Positions 7,024 to 15,944 of a stretch of 64,000 nt of DNA are shown piece after piece. The stretch is from Curtobacterium flaccumfaciens. GTDB taxonomy: Bacteria; Actinomycetota; Actinomycetes; Actinomycetales; Microbacteriaceae. The stretch spans positions 496,001 through 560,000 of the forward strand of contig NZ_JABMCF010000040.1 in NCBI RefSeq assembly GCF_013359815.1. The letters are read 5' to 3'. Within the stretch, counting starts at the first letter, position 1. Each line of letters begins with the position of its first letter. The notes beneath the pieces are model-generated. The model made no database searches and was not told where the DNA came from. It saw nothing but the letters and a program-made list of their open reading frames with translations. Both the position numbers and the translations under genes were made by a program.

Positions 7024-10000
7024 TCAGACGGCCGCCGGCTCCACCCGGGCGATCTCGGTGATGGACGAGTGGCCCGTCTCGGGGTGCTTGCGCATCGACA
7101 GCAGCCGCTCCATCGACGGTTCGAGCGCCGTGACCTTGTCGAGCGGCGCACTCACGACGAGCTGGAACCCGAGCCGGAGCCACGCGGTGACCGCACGGCC
7201 GGCGAACTCCGAGTCCGCCTTGATGAACGCCTCGTCGAGGAACACCGGCGCGAACCGGGGACGGGGACGGGTCTCGTCACCGAGCTGGTAGCGCAGCGCG
7301 GCGCCGACGATGAACGCCACGAGCTCCTGCGTCTCGCCACCGGACTTGTCGCCGAGCGACGAGTACACACCGAGGTCGTTGCCGTCGGTGTCGTACCGGA
7401 CCGCCGTGATCTCCATGTGCCGTCGGACGTCGAGCACGGCGTCGCGCTGGGTGGTGCGGCCGCGGGCGGCGTCGGGGTCGGGCCGGATGACCGCCATGAA
7501 GCGCCGGAGCCGCCGGAACCGGGTCTCGAGCACGTCGTCGGTCAGCTCGGTGTCGACCGAGGCCGACAGGGCGCGGAGCTCGCGGCGGAAGGCGGTGACG
7601 TCCTCGCGGGTGACCCGGCGGATCTGGATCTTCAGGCGGTCCCGGTTGGCACCGAACGGCAGCTCCCGCAGGATCTCGTTGACCGGCTCGAGGCGCTCCT
7701 CGATCTCGACGACGGCGCGGTCGAAGGCGCCGGCGAGCGGGACGAGGTCCTCACCGCTCCACTGCGACAGGCGTCGACGCCACTCGCTCCGACGCGCGTG
7801 CAGGCCGGTCGCCACGATCTGGTCGAGGATCGCGTGGTAGTCCGGGTACGACGCGACGCCCGTGCCGAGGTTCGGGTCGGGCCAGGCGTCCTGGTACCGC
7901 TGGAACGTCAGTGTCAACGAGGTCGAGGCCGCCGCGGCACCGTCGAGCGCCTGCGTGAGCCGCTCCTCGAGCCGGCGCTTCAGTCGTCGCGTGGCGTCGT
8001 CGAACCCGTCGACACCGTCCGGGGCACCGATCTCCTCGAAGGTCTCCTCGAGCAGACGGGACTGCTGGTCGTCCGGCAGCGAACCGGGCGAGGACTCGAA
8101 GCGCTCCAGGATCTCGGCGGCGGCGTCCTGGCCGTCGACGAGCACCGCGTGGCGCTCCTCCAGCCGCTGGACGGACAGCCGTGCGGCGGAGCGACGGTCG
8201 GCCGCTTCGTCGAGGGACTTCCGGAGCCGCGCGACCGAGGCCCGCAGCGTCCGCAGGCCGTCGTCAGCGGCGAGCAGCGCCTGCCGTTCCTCGTCGAGCC
8301 GGGCGAGGGACGTCCCGAGCCCGTCGACGTCGATCGCGGCCCACGTGACGTCGACCACGTGCTGGTGCGCGGCGCGGAGCACGTCGAGCGCGGTGAGGTC
8401 CTGCGCGACGTCGGTGCGGCGGGCCTCGAGCGTCGCCAGGTCCTGCGCGATGGAGGCGAGCTCCTGCTCGACCGCGGCGACGCGGGCCTCGTTCGTGAAG
8501 CCGATGACGTTCGACTGGCGGCGGTCACCGTGCGCGCCACGACGGCCGTCGCGGAGCTGCCCGGACTCGGTGACCCGGCGGCCACCACCGCCGAGGTCCG
8601 ACGCCGAGGCGACACAGCGTGCGTCGGTGCGGTCGGACTCGATCCGCTCGCGCACCCAGGTGCTGAACGGCGACGGCTTGATGGCGAGCTTGCCGGAGAC
8701 CATCGCCGGGTCGCCGTCGAGGTCCAGGTGCGGGCCGGTCGGCACACCCTCGAACTGCACGCGGACGGGCAGGCGCAGTGCGTCGATCGCCTCGCTGAAG
8801 TCGCCGAGGCGGTCCTGGTCGACGAGCAGCGTGCGGGCGACGGGGGCCAGGACGGACTCGATGGCCGTGCGCCAGCGCTCCTCGCCGGGCAGCACGTCGA
8901 GCAGTTCCGCCACGAAGGGCAGTTCGGCCGGGTCGATGCCGGCGGCGCGGGCCATCGCGAGCCGGGCCTCGTGCATCGGCAGCGGCATCGCGCCCTGCCG
9001 GTGCTCGAGCGACTGGCGCTCCTGCCGCAGGGACCGTTCGCGGTCGAGGAGCGGGTACTCCTCGCGGGTCAGGGCGTCGCGGCGCTCGTCGAGGGCGGTG
9101 CGCGCGTCGGCGTACGACCCGAGGAACTCGTGCGCGGCACGCTGGATCCCGGTGAAGTCCTGCTCCGAGGAGACCGGGACCCCGAGCACCGCCGTGCGCT
9201 CGTCGAAGGTGGCACGGGTGCGCACCACGGCGTCGCGCTCACGGGTGAGCCGTTCGATGCGGTCCTCGAGCTGGGCGAGCGCGTTGCCGCCCTGGTCGCG
9301 GAGCCGGGCCTCGGCGTCGCGCAGCTCGATCTCGACGGCGGCGTGCCGGGCCTCGGCCGCGGCGACCTCGGCGCGCGATGCCGTTCGCTCGCGGGCGTTG
9401 CGCGACACCTCGGCGTCGAGCAGGTCGCGCTTCCGCGAGGCCGTCCAGTGCGCGAACGGCGACACCTCGGCGCCGGTCGCGATGCCGTCCAGAGCCGCTG
9501 CGGCTTCGGTCGCGCGCGAGATCTCGTCGTGCAGGTCGGTGATGGGGGAGAGGATGCGGACCTTGCGCTCCTCGGTGTCCATCGCCTCGTACGCCTCGTC
9601 GAGGGCGGAGAAGTGCGCGAGGGCGCGGTCGGCCGCCTCATACGTGCCCGGGGTCTCGAGCACGAGCGACTTGTACAGCGCGTCGACGGTCGGCAGGTGC
9701 TGGCCGGCCTGGATCCGGGCGAGCAGGCGCATCGCCCGGTTGCCGCCGCCGGAGTCGCCGATGCCCAGCCGGGTCTGCAGCGTGTACGCGAGCTCCTGGT
9801 AGGTGTCGCGGATGACGAGCCCCGGCACGCGGCCGGTCAGCTCGAGGTGGTGGAACCGCGACGGCACGAACTCCTCGAGCCGGCGCAGGTCGAAGGTGTC
9901 GTCGACCGTCGCCATGGTCATCTGGATGTCGCCGACCCCGCGGGCACGCTTCGGCACGATGTACGCACGCAGCACCGTGAAGCGCCGCTCGTCGTCGTTC

Positions 10001-10392
10001 CGGAACGTGACCGCCGCCGCACCCCAGGTGGTCTGGTCGTCGCCGCGCAGGTTCACGTCGCGCAGGCTGCCGGTCTCCGGGTCGCGCCGGGTGTCGACCT
10101 TGCCGCGCAGGTACGTGAGCAGGTTGCGCTGGTCGGCGCTGCGGGCCCGGCCGGTGGTGGCGTCGTTCGAGGCGCCGTTGAACGGCACGTCGGACGGCAT
10201 CATCACGGCCAGGTAGGCGTCCATCAGCGTGGACTTGCCGGTGCCCGAGGCGCCTGAGATGAGCGTCGCCGTGCCGGACAGCTCGACCTGCCGGTGGCCG
10301 TGGAACCCACCCCAGTTGACGACCTGCATCGACTCGGCGCGCCACTGCGCGACCGTGTCGAAGAGCGCCGGGATCTCGAACGTGTCGGTCAC
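7024..10392 (-). CDS. jetC: JetC / MksB-like SMC ATPase (Wadjet condensin)
   Basis: This is the motor subunit of the JetABC (MksBEF) loop-extruding condensin, which recognises small circular DNA in Wadjet anti-plasmid systems. The protein is 1122 aa. It has a Walker A at residues 47-54 (GASGTGKS) and long Arg/Glu-rich coiled coils. A hinge-like stretch lies around residues 540-640. The ABC signature 'SLGDKSGGETQELV' lies near residue 1016, and Walker B 'PVFLDEAFIKAD' near 1050. The architecture and the two upstream partners are typical of JetC. The GTG start overlaps the jetB stop by 4 nt. The expected jetD, encoding the Toprim nuclease, does not follow; 174-bp repeats do. Confidence 0.88.
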   Translation of the reverse strand: MTDTFEIPALFDTVAQWRAESMQVVNWGGFHGHRQVELSGTATLISGASGTGKSTLMDAYLAVMMPSDVPFNGASNDATTGRARSADQRNLLTYLRGKVDTRRDPETGSLRDVNLRGDDQTTWGAAAVTFRNDDERRFTVLRAYIVPKRARGVGDIQMTMATVDDTFDLRRLEEFVPSRFHHLELTGRVPGLVIRDTYQELAYTLQTRLGIGDSGGGNRAMRLLARIQAGQHLPTVDALYKSLVLETPGTYEAADRALAHFSALDEAYEAMDTEERKVRILSPITDLHDEISRATEAAAALDGIATGAEVSPFAHWTASRKRDLLDAEVSRNARERTASRAEVAAAEARHAAVEIELRDAEARLRDQGGNALAQLEDRIERLTRERDAVVRTRATFDERTAVLGVPVSSEQDFTGIQRAAHEFLGSYADARTALDERRDALTREEYPLLDRERSLRQERQSLEHRQGAMPLPMHEARLAMARAAGIDPAELPFVAELLDVLPGEERWRTAIESVLAPVARTLLVDQDRLGDFSEAIDALRLPVRVQFEGVPTGPHLDLDGDPAMVSGKLAIKPSPFSTWVRERIESDRTDARCVASASDLGGGGRRVTESGQLRDGRRGAHGDRRQSNVIGFTNEARVAAVEQELASIAQDLATLEARRTDVAQDLTALDVLRAAHQHVVDVTWAAIDVDGLGTSLARLDEERQALLAADDGLRTLRASVARLRKSLDEAADRRSAARLSVQRLEERHAVLVDGQDAAAEILERFESSPGSLPDDQQSRLLEETFEEIGAPDGVDGFDDATRRLKRRLEERLTQALDGAAAASTSLTLTFQRYQDAWPDPNLGTGVASYPDYHAILDQIVATGLHARRSEWRRRLSQWSGEDLVPLAGAFDRAVVEIEERLEPVNEILRELPFGANRDRLKIQIRRVTREDVTAFRRELRALSASVDTELTDDVLETRFRRLRRFMAVIRPDPDAARGRTTQRDAVLDVRRHMEITAVRYDTDGNDLGVYSSLGDKSGGETQELVAFIVGAALRYQLGDETRPRPRFAPVFLDEAFIKADSEFAGRAVTAWLRLGFQLVVSAPLDKVTALEPSMERLLSMRKHPETGHSSITEIARVEPAAV

Positions 10393-11159
10393 GCTTCCGT
10401 CTCGCCTTCGTCGTCGGTGTCTGCCTGGAGGCCCGGGTCGTCCCCGTCGGTCGGCTCGCCACCCGGGCCGGTCGCCTCACCCTGCGCGGTGGTGGTCCGC
10501 AGCCAGGTGTCCAGTTCGAGCAGGCGCTCCAGGGGGAGCAGCACCTCGACGACGCTCGCCACCCGGAAGCGGTCCGGGTCGGAGGTGCGGATCAGGATGC
10601 GTGCGGTCACGAGGCGCTCGATCGCCTTGGTGACCCGGCCCTCGTCGCGGGTGCGGTCCGTCGCGGTCGCCGGACGGAAGCCCGCGACGTGCCCGAGGAT
10701 CTCGGAGCGGTCGACGACGACCTGGTCCGGGCCCGGTCGGGCGTCAGCGCGCAGGCGCATCCGCAGGTAGACGAGGACGATCGTCTCCTCGCGGGTGTAC
10801 GGCAGGTCGCGGAGCAGGGTCGGGAACGTGCGGCGCTGGCTCTCCGATCGGGCCTGGCGCTTCCAGGCGACCTCGCGGTCACGGTCGACGTGCAGCTCGA
10901 GGAACAGGTCGTTCAGGCGGGACCGCAGCTGGTGTTCGGCGTCGAGCACCGCGCGCCACTCGTCGGGGTGCGTGCGGGAGCTGACGTACGAGTGCCGCAG
11001 CAGGGCCACCAGGGCGCGTCGCTGGTGCTCGTCGAGCCGGCCCTCGTCGCCCTCGAAGAGGGCGAAGCTGGACTCGTCACGCTCGTCGTCCTGCATCACG
11101 GATGCGGGGTCGTCGTAGGGGACCGTATCGTCGACCGGTGCCGGCGTCGTGTCGCTCAC
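10389..11159 (-). CDS. jetB: JetB / MksE-like subunit, DUF4194
   Basis: This is the small winged-helix (MukE/kite-type) subunit that bridges kleisin and SMC heads in JetABC condensins. It is 256 aa and lies between jetA and jetC with GTGA overlaps on both sides. The family core includes 'RALVALLRHSYVSSRTHPDE', 'LPYTREETIVLVYLRMRLRA' and 'AIERLVTARILIRTSDPDRF'. The tails are acidic: an Asp/Glu-rich start and an Asp/Gly/Glu-rich end. Stoichiometric translation is suggested by the overlaps. The assignment rests on motif resemblance to DUF4194 and on the conserved gene order. Confidence 0.85.
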   Translation of the reverse strand: MSDTTPAPVDDTVPYDDPASVMQDDERDESSFALFEGDEGRLDEHQRRALVALLRHSYVSSRTHPDEWRAVLDAEHQLRSRLNDLFLELHVDRDREVAWKRQARSESQRRTFPTLLRDLPYTREETIVLVYLRMRLRADARPGPDQVVVDRSEILGHVAGFRPATATDRTRDEGRVTKAIERLVTARILIRTSDPDRFRVASVVEVLLPLERLLELDTWLRTTTAQGEATGPGGEPTDGDDPGLQADTDDEGETEA

Positions 11160-12721
11160 CGTGCCTCCTGTGCGTTCTCGTCGTGTGCGTCGCCGACCGG
11201 AGTGCGCTCGTCGTCGAGCGCAGCGGTGGGCATGTGGAAGGTGATCGCGGTGCCGTCGGGGCGGACCGTGCGGTGCTCGGCAATGTGCGCGGCGGACTCG
11301 AAGTCGTCGCGCCCCGTCAGCAGGTGCGCGAGGCCGAAGAGCTCGACCGGTCGGCGCTGCTCGGGCGGCAGCCCGTGGAACGCGTCGACGCTGGAGTCGG
11401 CCTCGGCGAAGCGGAGTGCCGCGCGCAGCTCGGTGAGGAGCGGCCCGCCGTGCTTGCGGAGCATCTCGACGTCGAGGTCCTCGAAGACGTCGTCGTCGGG
11501 TTCCTCGATGGGCGGCGGCACGGACTCGGCGTCCGGGTCGTAGAAGCGCTCGCGCAGCGTGCCGACCTCGGCCGCCGCCGGCAGGAGCGGCAGCGGGATC
11601 CGGTCGCGTGCACCGCCCTGGTCCATCAGGGTGGCGAGGCCGCGGTTGATCGAACGGAGCACCGCGTCGAGCTCGCGGTCGCGCACCACGTCGTGGGCGA
11701 CGATCTGGTCGCGGAGCGTGGCGGTGAGCTGACGGCGCTGGGCGAGGACGTCCTCGATGCCCTGGCGCAGGATCGTCACCGTGTTGCGGAAGGCCCGACG
11801 CTCGCCGGCTCCGAGGCCCTGCGCGAACGGGTGCGCCAGGATCGTCGCGATGTCGTCACGGAGCCGCAGGAGCAGGGCGTCGTCGCGCAGCAGTTCGAAG
11901 GCGCCCTCGAAGGCACGGCCCTCGGGCGTCGCTTCCATCAGGTTGTCGGTGCGCGCCAGGTAGTCGTCGAGGATCTCGCCGATGGGGCGGACCTCTTGCC
12001 GGAAGTCCTCGACGATCGAGCGGTGCATCGTCGCGACCGCTTCTTCCACGCGCTTGAAGTCGCTCGGCAGCTGCCGGATCAGGTCGGAGATGTTCGTGTA
12101 CCCGTCGCGCATCCGGTCGTCGTCGACGGCCACGACGTCGTCACCGTGCTCCAGGCGTTCCCGCTCGGCCTGCAGCTCGGCGATCTGGGCGTCGATCCGG
12201 CGGATCTGCACGTCGGGGTCGGGTTCGGCGCGAGCCGCCCACCGGTGCACCGCGTCGACGATCATTGCCAGCCGGCTCTCGCTGATCAGGGCGCGGTCGG
12301 CCGACAGGGCGTCGACGAGGCTCAGCGCCTCGAGCGCGTGGCTCGTCAGGGAGTACTGCTCGTCGCCGTCGGGGGAGTTCGAGCGGACGAGCCACTGGGC
12401 GCCGACCCACTCGCGGCACAGGGCGCGGCCATTCGGGCGGGCCTCCTGCTCGCCCTCGGTCTGCTCGCTGTCGGCCTGCGCGCTGGCCGCCGGCACCGGC
12501 TGGTCGCTCGCGGGCACACGGGCACCCGCGGCCTGCAGGCGCGCGACGTGTTCCTCGACCTGCAGGTGCATGCGGTCGGCGGGGACGTACTGCACGTCGC
12601 GATCGAAGACCGTGCGGAACACGGCCAGGACCGTGGCGCTGGTCGGCCGGGACATGAGCCGCAGGGTCGGACGGTCGAGGACCGCTCGGACCCGGGCGAA
12701 CTCGAGGTCGACGTCGGTCAT
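11156..12721 (-). CDS. jetA: JetA / MksF-like kleisin, DUF3375
   Basis: This is the kleisin subunit of the Wadjet/Mks condensin. It is 521 aa, near the usual size of DUF3375 proteins. The N-terminus 'DRPTLRLMSRPTSATVLAVF' and 'VQYVPADRMHLQVEEHVARL' match the family's winged-helix start. The middle is helical and charged ('DAQIAELQAERERLEHGDDV'), and the C-terminal third carries the acidic 'PPPIEEPDDDVFEDLDVEML'. ATG at 12721 follows GAAGGGG. A longer in-frame reading to 13120 would cross the tRNA-Val gene and a terminator and is rejected. It is the first gene of the three-gene jet operon; its promoter must lie in the 60 nt after the tRNA-Val terminator. Confidence 0.85.
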   Translation of the reverse strand: MTDVDLEFARVRAVLDRPTLRLMSRPTSATVLAVFRTVFDRDVQYVPADRMHLQVEEHVARLQAAGARVPASDQPVPAASAQADSEQTEGEQEARPNGRALCREWVGAQWLVRSNSPDGDEQYSLTSHALEALSLVDALSADRALISESRLAMIVDAVHRWAARAEPDPDVQIRRIDAQIAELQAERERLEHGDDVVAVDDDRMRDGYTNISDLIRQLPSDFKRVEEAVATMHRSIVEDFRQEVRPIGEILDDYLARTDNLMEATPEGRAFEGAFELLRDDALLLRLRDDIATILAHPFAQGLGAGERRAFRNTVTILRQGIEDVLAQRRQLTATLRDQIVAHDVVRDRELDAVLRSINRGLATLMDQGGARDRIPLPLLPAAAEVGTLRERFYDPDAESVPPPIEEPDDDVFEDLDVEMLRKHGGPLLTELRAALRFAEADSSVDAFHGLPPEQRRPVELFGLAHLLTGRDDFESAAHIAEHRTVRPDGTAITFHMPTAALDDERTPVGDAHDENAQEAR

Positions 12722-12780
12722 GCGCCCCTTCGTCCGATCGTGCTGGTGGTCTGGCCCGCGTGCTGCGGCCTGATGAGATG

Positions 12781-12814
12781 ACAAGAGCCCGACGCTGCTG
12801 CGTCGGGCTCTTGT
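12781..12814 (-). terminator. Terminator of minus-strand tRNA-Val
   Basis: A perfect 14-bp stem (ACAAGAGCCCGACG / CGTCGGGCTCTTGT) with a 6-nt loop lies 21 nt beyond the tRNA 3' end. It insulates the tRNA from the jet operon transcribed in the same direction. Confidence 0.8.
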
Positions 12815-12834
12815 CGGTGGTGTGTGTTGCTGTG

Positions 12835-12907
12835 TGGGCGATACCAGACTCGAACTGATGACCTCTTCGGTGTGAACGAAGCGCGCTACCAACTGCGCCA
12901 ATCGCCC
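12835..12907 (-). tRNA. tRNA-Val (anticodon CAC)
   Basis: The 73-nt cloverleaf has acceptor GGGCGAT / ATCGCCC with discriminator A. The anticodon stem CTTCG/CGAAG encloses loop TTCACAC, giving CAC (reads GUG). The T arm contains GTTCGAGTC. No CCA is encoded. GUG is a heavily used Val codon in this GC-rich genome. Confidence 0.95.
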
Positions 12908-12929
12908 CCTGCACTGTTCGTGCGGATCG

Positions 12930-12959
12930 ATACTAGCGGAAGTCCGGCGGTGCATCGAA
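12930..12959 (-). promoter_or_regulatory. Likely promoter of tRNA-Val (CAC)
   Basis: On the minus strand TTCGAT, an 18-bp spacer and TAGTAT lie 23 nt before the tRNA 5' end, a good sigma-70 type layout in an otherwise GC-rich gap. Inference from motif and spacing. Confidence 0.5.
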
Positions 12960-13059
12960 CACGTCGCGCGGCCCGGGTGTGGCGCGCTGTCCGCAGGGGG
13001 TGTCGGACCGCCCCGATCCGCATGAACTCGGGGGACACGCCCGGTGAACGGGGAGGATT

Positions 13060-13089
13060 TTGGTGGAAGTGCCCCGGTGCGTATAGAGT
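13060..13089 (+). promoter_or_regulatory. Likely promoter of the Gly-Cys-Val tRNA operon
   Basis: TTGGTG, an 18-bp spacer and TAGAGT (within TATAGAGT) lie 33 nt before tRNA-Gly. The same TAGAGT box stands 31 nt before the second tRNA-Gly at 28507, which supports the call. Confidence 0.6.
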
Positions 13090-13122
13090 TTACGTCGTCG
13101 CCGCGACAGCGGAACGACAAGT

Positions 13123-13194
13123 GCGGATGTGGCGCAGTGGTAGCGCATCACCTTGCCAAGGTGAGGGTCGCGAGTTCGAATCTCGTCATCCGCT
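13123..13194 (+). tRNA. tRNA-Gly (anticodon GCC), copy 1
   Basis: The 72-nt cloverleaf has acceptor GCGGATG / CATCCGC and discriminator T. The anticodon stem TCACC/GGTGA encloses TTGCCAA, giving GCC. The T arm contains GTTCGAATC. It is the first gene of a three-tRNA operon and is identical to the copy at 28507. No CCA is encoded. Confidence 0.96.
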
Positions 13195-13276
13195 CGAGTG
13201 TGGGTCTTCTCGAAGGCCCGCGACTCACCAGAGGGTATCCCACCGTTCGGGTACTCACGGAGACGTGAACCTCGAT

Positions 13277-13350
13277 GGTGGGGTGGCCGAGAGGCTAGGC
13301 AGCGGCCTGCAAAGCCGTCCACGCGGGTTCGAATCCCGTCCCCACCTCCA
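13277..13350 (+). tRNA. tRNA-Cys (anticodon GCA)
   Basis: Acceptor GGTGGGG / CCCCACC, discriminator T and an encoded CCA. The anticodon stem GCGGC/GCCGT encloses CTGCAAA, giving GCA. The T arm CGGGTTCGAATCCCG is perfect. Second gene of the tRNA operon. Confidence 0.95.
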
Positions 13351-13397
13351 GATCCACCCTCCAAGACCTTGATGGACTCCGGTCCACGCAGGGACTT

Positions 13398-13472
13398 GGG
13401 CGATTGGCGCAGCGGTAGCGCGCTTCCCTGACACGGAAGAGGTCACTGGTTCGATCCCAGTATCGCCCACCA
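13398..13472 (+). tRNA. tRNA-Val (anticodon GAC)
   Basis: Acceptor GGGCGAT / ATCGCCC, discriminator A and an encoded CCA. The anticodon stem CTTCC/GGAAG encloses CTGACAC, giving GAC. Its acceptor matches that of the divergent tRNA-Val(CAC) at 12835, suggesting an old duplication. Confidence 0.95.
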
Positions 13473-13477
13473 CGACG

Positions 13478-13520
13478 AAGCCCCCGGCAGGACCACCAGG
13501 TCCGGCCGGGGGCTTTCTTC
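13478..13520 (+). terminator. Terminator of the tRNA operon
   Basis: The AAGCCCCCGGC / GCCGGGGGCTT stem with an inner AGGACC/GGTCC stem is followed by TTCTTCG, six nt after the CCA of tRNA-Val(GAC). A strong intrinsic terminator. Confidence 0.85.
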
Positions 13521-13595
13521 GTTCCGGTCTGCTCGCCGTTCCCAGTCCGCCAGGACCGCGATGTTCCGTGGACCCCGCCCGGTACGGTGGTGGTC

Positions 13596-13976
13596 ATGCA
13601 GATCGGCCGGAGGCGGAAGCGTGCCCGACGCGGCACCACGCCGGTGCTGTTCCACAAGGTCTGCGAGTGGCAGCGGGACGATCGGGACCCCGGTGACGTC
13701 GTCGTCGAACGAGGAGTCTGGCTGGCGTTCACCGCGCGCCGAGTCGCGGTCTACGAGTTCGACGGCCGTGACACCCACGCTGCCGTGCTCGAACTGGACG
13801 AAGTGCTCGGTCCGACGTGGCAGGAAATGATCGACGAGGCGCCGGCAGACTGGCTCCTGACACACCTGGAACGATTCGCGAGCGGTGTGGACGTCCGCCG
13901 GGCGGTGTTGGACGACTACGCCCTCCGACACGGCGGCGGAGCACCGCCGACCATCGAGTGGGCGATCCGGCTGTAG
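13596..13976 (+). CDS. Hypothetical protein, 126 aa
   Basis: No family recognised. The N-terminus is very basic (MQIGRRRKRARRG). Later parts contain 'GVWLAFTARRVAVYEFDGRD', then a helical acidic stretch 'LDEVLGPTWQEMIDEAPADW' and 'VDVRRAVLDDYALRHGGGAP'. There are no membrane segments or signal peptide. The ATG at 13596 is preceded 7 nt upstream by TACGGT, fitting a leaderless transcript; no ribosome site is seen. An in-frame ATG 9 nt upstream is less likely. It lies between the tRNA operon terminator and an MFS gene on the same strand. Confidence 0.6.
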   Translation: MQIGRRRKRARRGTTPVLFHKVCEWQRDDRDPGDVVVERGVWLAFTARRVAVYEFDGRDTHAAVLELDEVLGPTWQEMIDEAPADWLLTHLERFASGVDVRRAVLDDYALRHGGGAPPTIEWAIRL

Positions 13977-14115
13977 CGACGGAGTTCCCTCGACGGCGAC
14001 TGGAATGGCCCAGATCGAGTCAGCCGGCCTCGTCGCAGGGCGCGCGGCGTTCGCTGGCCCGCGTGTCGACCACGAGGGGCTGGTGGACCAGTGCGCGGTC
14101 GGCCAAGGTGAGCAC

Positions 14116-15300
14116 GTGACCGCCTCGTCGACGACCACTGCCCCTCGGCTCGCTCCGCTGTACGCCGCGGGGTTCGTGACCGCCTTCGGGGCGAACGGCG
14201 TCGCCGCGGCGGTCGGCGGCGAGCACCTCGAACTGGGCCTGACGCTCGCGTGGCTCGGGCTCTTCCTGGCGCTCTACGACGTCGCCGAACTCGTCCTCAA
14301 GCCGGTCTTCGGCGCACTGTCCGACCGCATCGGCCCGCGACCGGTGATCGTCGGCGGACTCATCGTCTTCGCGGCGGCTTCACTCATTGGCGTCTTCGGG
14401 ACCGGTCCGTTCTGGCTCGGGCTCGCCCGCCTGCTGCAGGGTGCCGGCGCCTCCGCGTTCTCGCCGGCATCGTCCGCCGCAGTTGCCCGCCTCGTGCCGG
14501 CGCACCGCCGCGGGACGTACTTCGGTCGGTACGGCTCGTGGAAGGGTCTCGGCTACGCCGGGGGACCGGTCATCGGTGCAGTCGTGGTGCAGTTCGGCAG
14601 CACGCAGTGGCTCTTCGGGATCCTCGTCGTGATGGCCCTCGTGACGGCAGTGGCGGTGCTCGTCGCCGTCGAACCGATCGTGCCCCTGCCCCGGCAGCGG
14701 GCCACGCTCGCCGTGATGGTCCGAGCGGCCACGGACCGCCAGTTCCTGATCCCGGTCGTCGTCCTGGCCGTCGGCAGCGCTGCGATCGGCGCGCTGACCG
14801 GGATGCTCCCCGCGCTCGGTACCGAGCTCGGCATCCCGCTCCTGGTGTCGACGCTCGCGGTCGCCGTCCTCGCGGTGACGTCGTCGCTCGTGCAGCCCGT
14901 CGCCGGGCGGCTGCACGACGCCGGGCGCCTCGGTACCGGGGTGGCGGGTGTGGCCGGGACGGCCGCGGTGGCCGCTGCGTTCCTGGTGGTCGCCGTCGCA
15001 CCCTCGGCGGTGGCCGTCTTCATCGCGGCGCTGCTCGCCGGGGCCGGTGTCGCCACGCTGACACCCGTCGCGTTCGCGCACCTCGCCGGGACGACTCCGC
15101 CGGATCGGCTCGGTCGCACCATGGGTTCAGCGGAGCTCGGGCGTGAGACCGGGGACGCCGTCGGGCCACTCGTCGTCGGTGGTGTCGGCAGCGCGATCGG
15201 GCTGCCGTTCGGGTTCGCGGCCTTCGCGGTGGTGGCGCTCGTCGGGACGCTCGTGGCATCGCGGTTGCCGTCGAAGACCAACTCGGCACAGGACGCGTAG
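14116..15300 (+). CDS. MFS transporter (efflux type)
   Basis: A secondary transporter of the major facilitator superfamily, 394 aa with about 12 membrane segments. The A-motif between helices 2 and 3 is visible as 'GALSDRIGPRPVIVGG', and the motif-C-like 'GLGYAGGPVIGAVVV' is typical of drug/H+ antiporters. Substrate cannot be read from sequence. The GTG start at 14116 was chosen because AAGGTGAG lies just upstream and the first helix begins soon after. Reading further back in frame gives a non-hydrophobic, unlikely extension overlapping the preceding gene. It converges with a small membrane protein gene 24 nt downstream. Confidence 0.88.
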   Translation: MTASSTTTAPRLAPLYAAGFVTAFGANGVAAAVGGEHLELGLTLAWLGLFLALYDVAELVLKPVFGALSDRIGPRPVIVGGLIVFAAASLIGVFGTGPFWLGLARLLQGAGASAFSPASSAAVARLVPAHRRGTYFGRYGSWKGLGYAGGPVIGAVVVQFGSTQWLFGILVVMALVTAVAVLVAVEPIVPLPRQRATLAVMVRAATDRQFLIPVVVLAVGSAAIGALTGMLPALGTELGIPLLVSTLAVAVLAVTSSLVQPVAGRLHDAGRLGTGVAGVAGTAAVAAAFLVVAVAPSAVAVFIAALLAGAGVATLTPVAFAHLAGTTPPDRLGRTMGSAELGRETGDAVGPLVVGGVGSAIGLPFGFAAFAVVALVGTLVASRLPSKTNSAQDA

Positions 15301-15324
15301 GGGATCGACGAACCCCATCGAGAG

Positions 15325-15792
15325 CTACGCGTACGGGTCAGCCGACACCGTCCCGTAGGCATTCGTCCGACGTCGACGATCGCGGTGCGCAGCGACCCAG
15401 CGAGCCGCCGCGAGCGCGAGCAGCGCGGCGGACACCCCGGCGAGCAGCCACAACCACCCGTCGTCGTCCTCGATGAGCAGGCGCAGGGCCAGCACTCCGA
15501 GCGGTGCTGCTACCAGGATGCGTCGGAGCTCACGCCACGACGGCTTCCAGAGCGTGGTGAGGCCCTTCCTCCACCGACCGACCACGACGTACGCGATCAC
15601 ACATCCTGGGATGCAGAGGGCGAGCCAGTTCGCGACCGCCCGCACCCCGTCGTCGTAGAACGGATGCGCCACTTCGCGGAGGACGCCGCCAGCAGCAGCC
15701 GCGACGAGCAGCACCCACATCCGCGCCTCCCAGCGGCGAGGGTGCCACCAGGGTGTGCGCCACAACAGCACTCGCTCACGGACCACCGGCAT
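15325..15792 (-). CDS. Hypothetical membrane protein, 155 aa
   Basis: Four hydrophobic segments are visible: 'MWVLLVAAAAGGVL', 'WLALCIPGCVIAYVVVG', 'ILVAAPLGVLALRLLI' and 'WLWLLAGVSAALLALAAA'. A basic start precedes them, and the tail is Arg-rich (AHRDRRRRTNAYG). Family unknown. The ATG at 15792 has GGAGGAG 5 nt upstream, which decides it over a longer in-frame reading. It is convergent with the MFS gene. Confidence 0.7.
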   Translation of the reverse strand: MPVVRERVLLWRTPWWHPRRWEARMWVLLVAAAAGGVLREVAHPFYDDGVRAVANWLALCIPGCVIAYVVVGRWRKGLTTLWKPSWRELRRILVAAPLGVLALRLLIEDDDGWLWLLAGVSAALLALAAARWVAAHRDRRRRTNAYGTVSADPYA

Positions 15793-15944
15793 CGCGACTC
15801 CTCCCCGGTCGGGCGTCCAGCCTATGCGCGACGTCGATCGACGACGGGACCGAGAGGCTGCCGTCCCTGGCGGGAATCCGGCCCTCCGCGTACGGTGTGA
15901 CGGGACGAGACCGACACCGCAGGTCGGTCCGACGAGGGGGCACC

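Noticed and set aside
7069-10257. Long open frame of 1062 codons antisense to jetC
   Set aside because: Composition is Arg/Val/Glu-rich without domains; it is the mirror of a GC-rich real gene with clear ATPase motifs.
12722-13120. Upstream extension of jetA
   Set aside because: It would translate through tRNA-Val and its terminator; the ATG at 12721 has a ribosome site and fits DUF3375 length.
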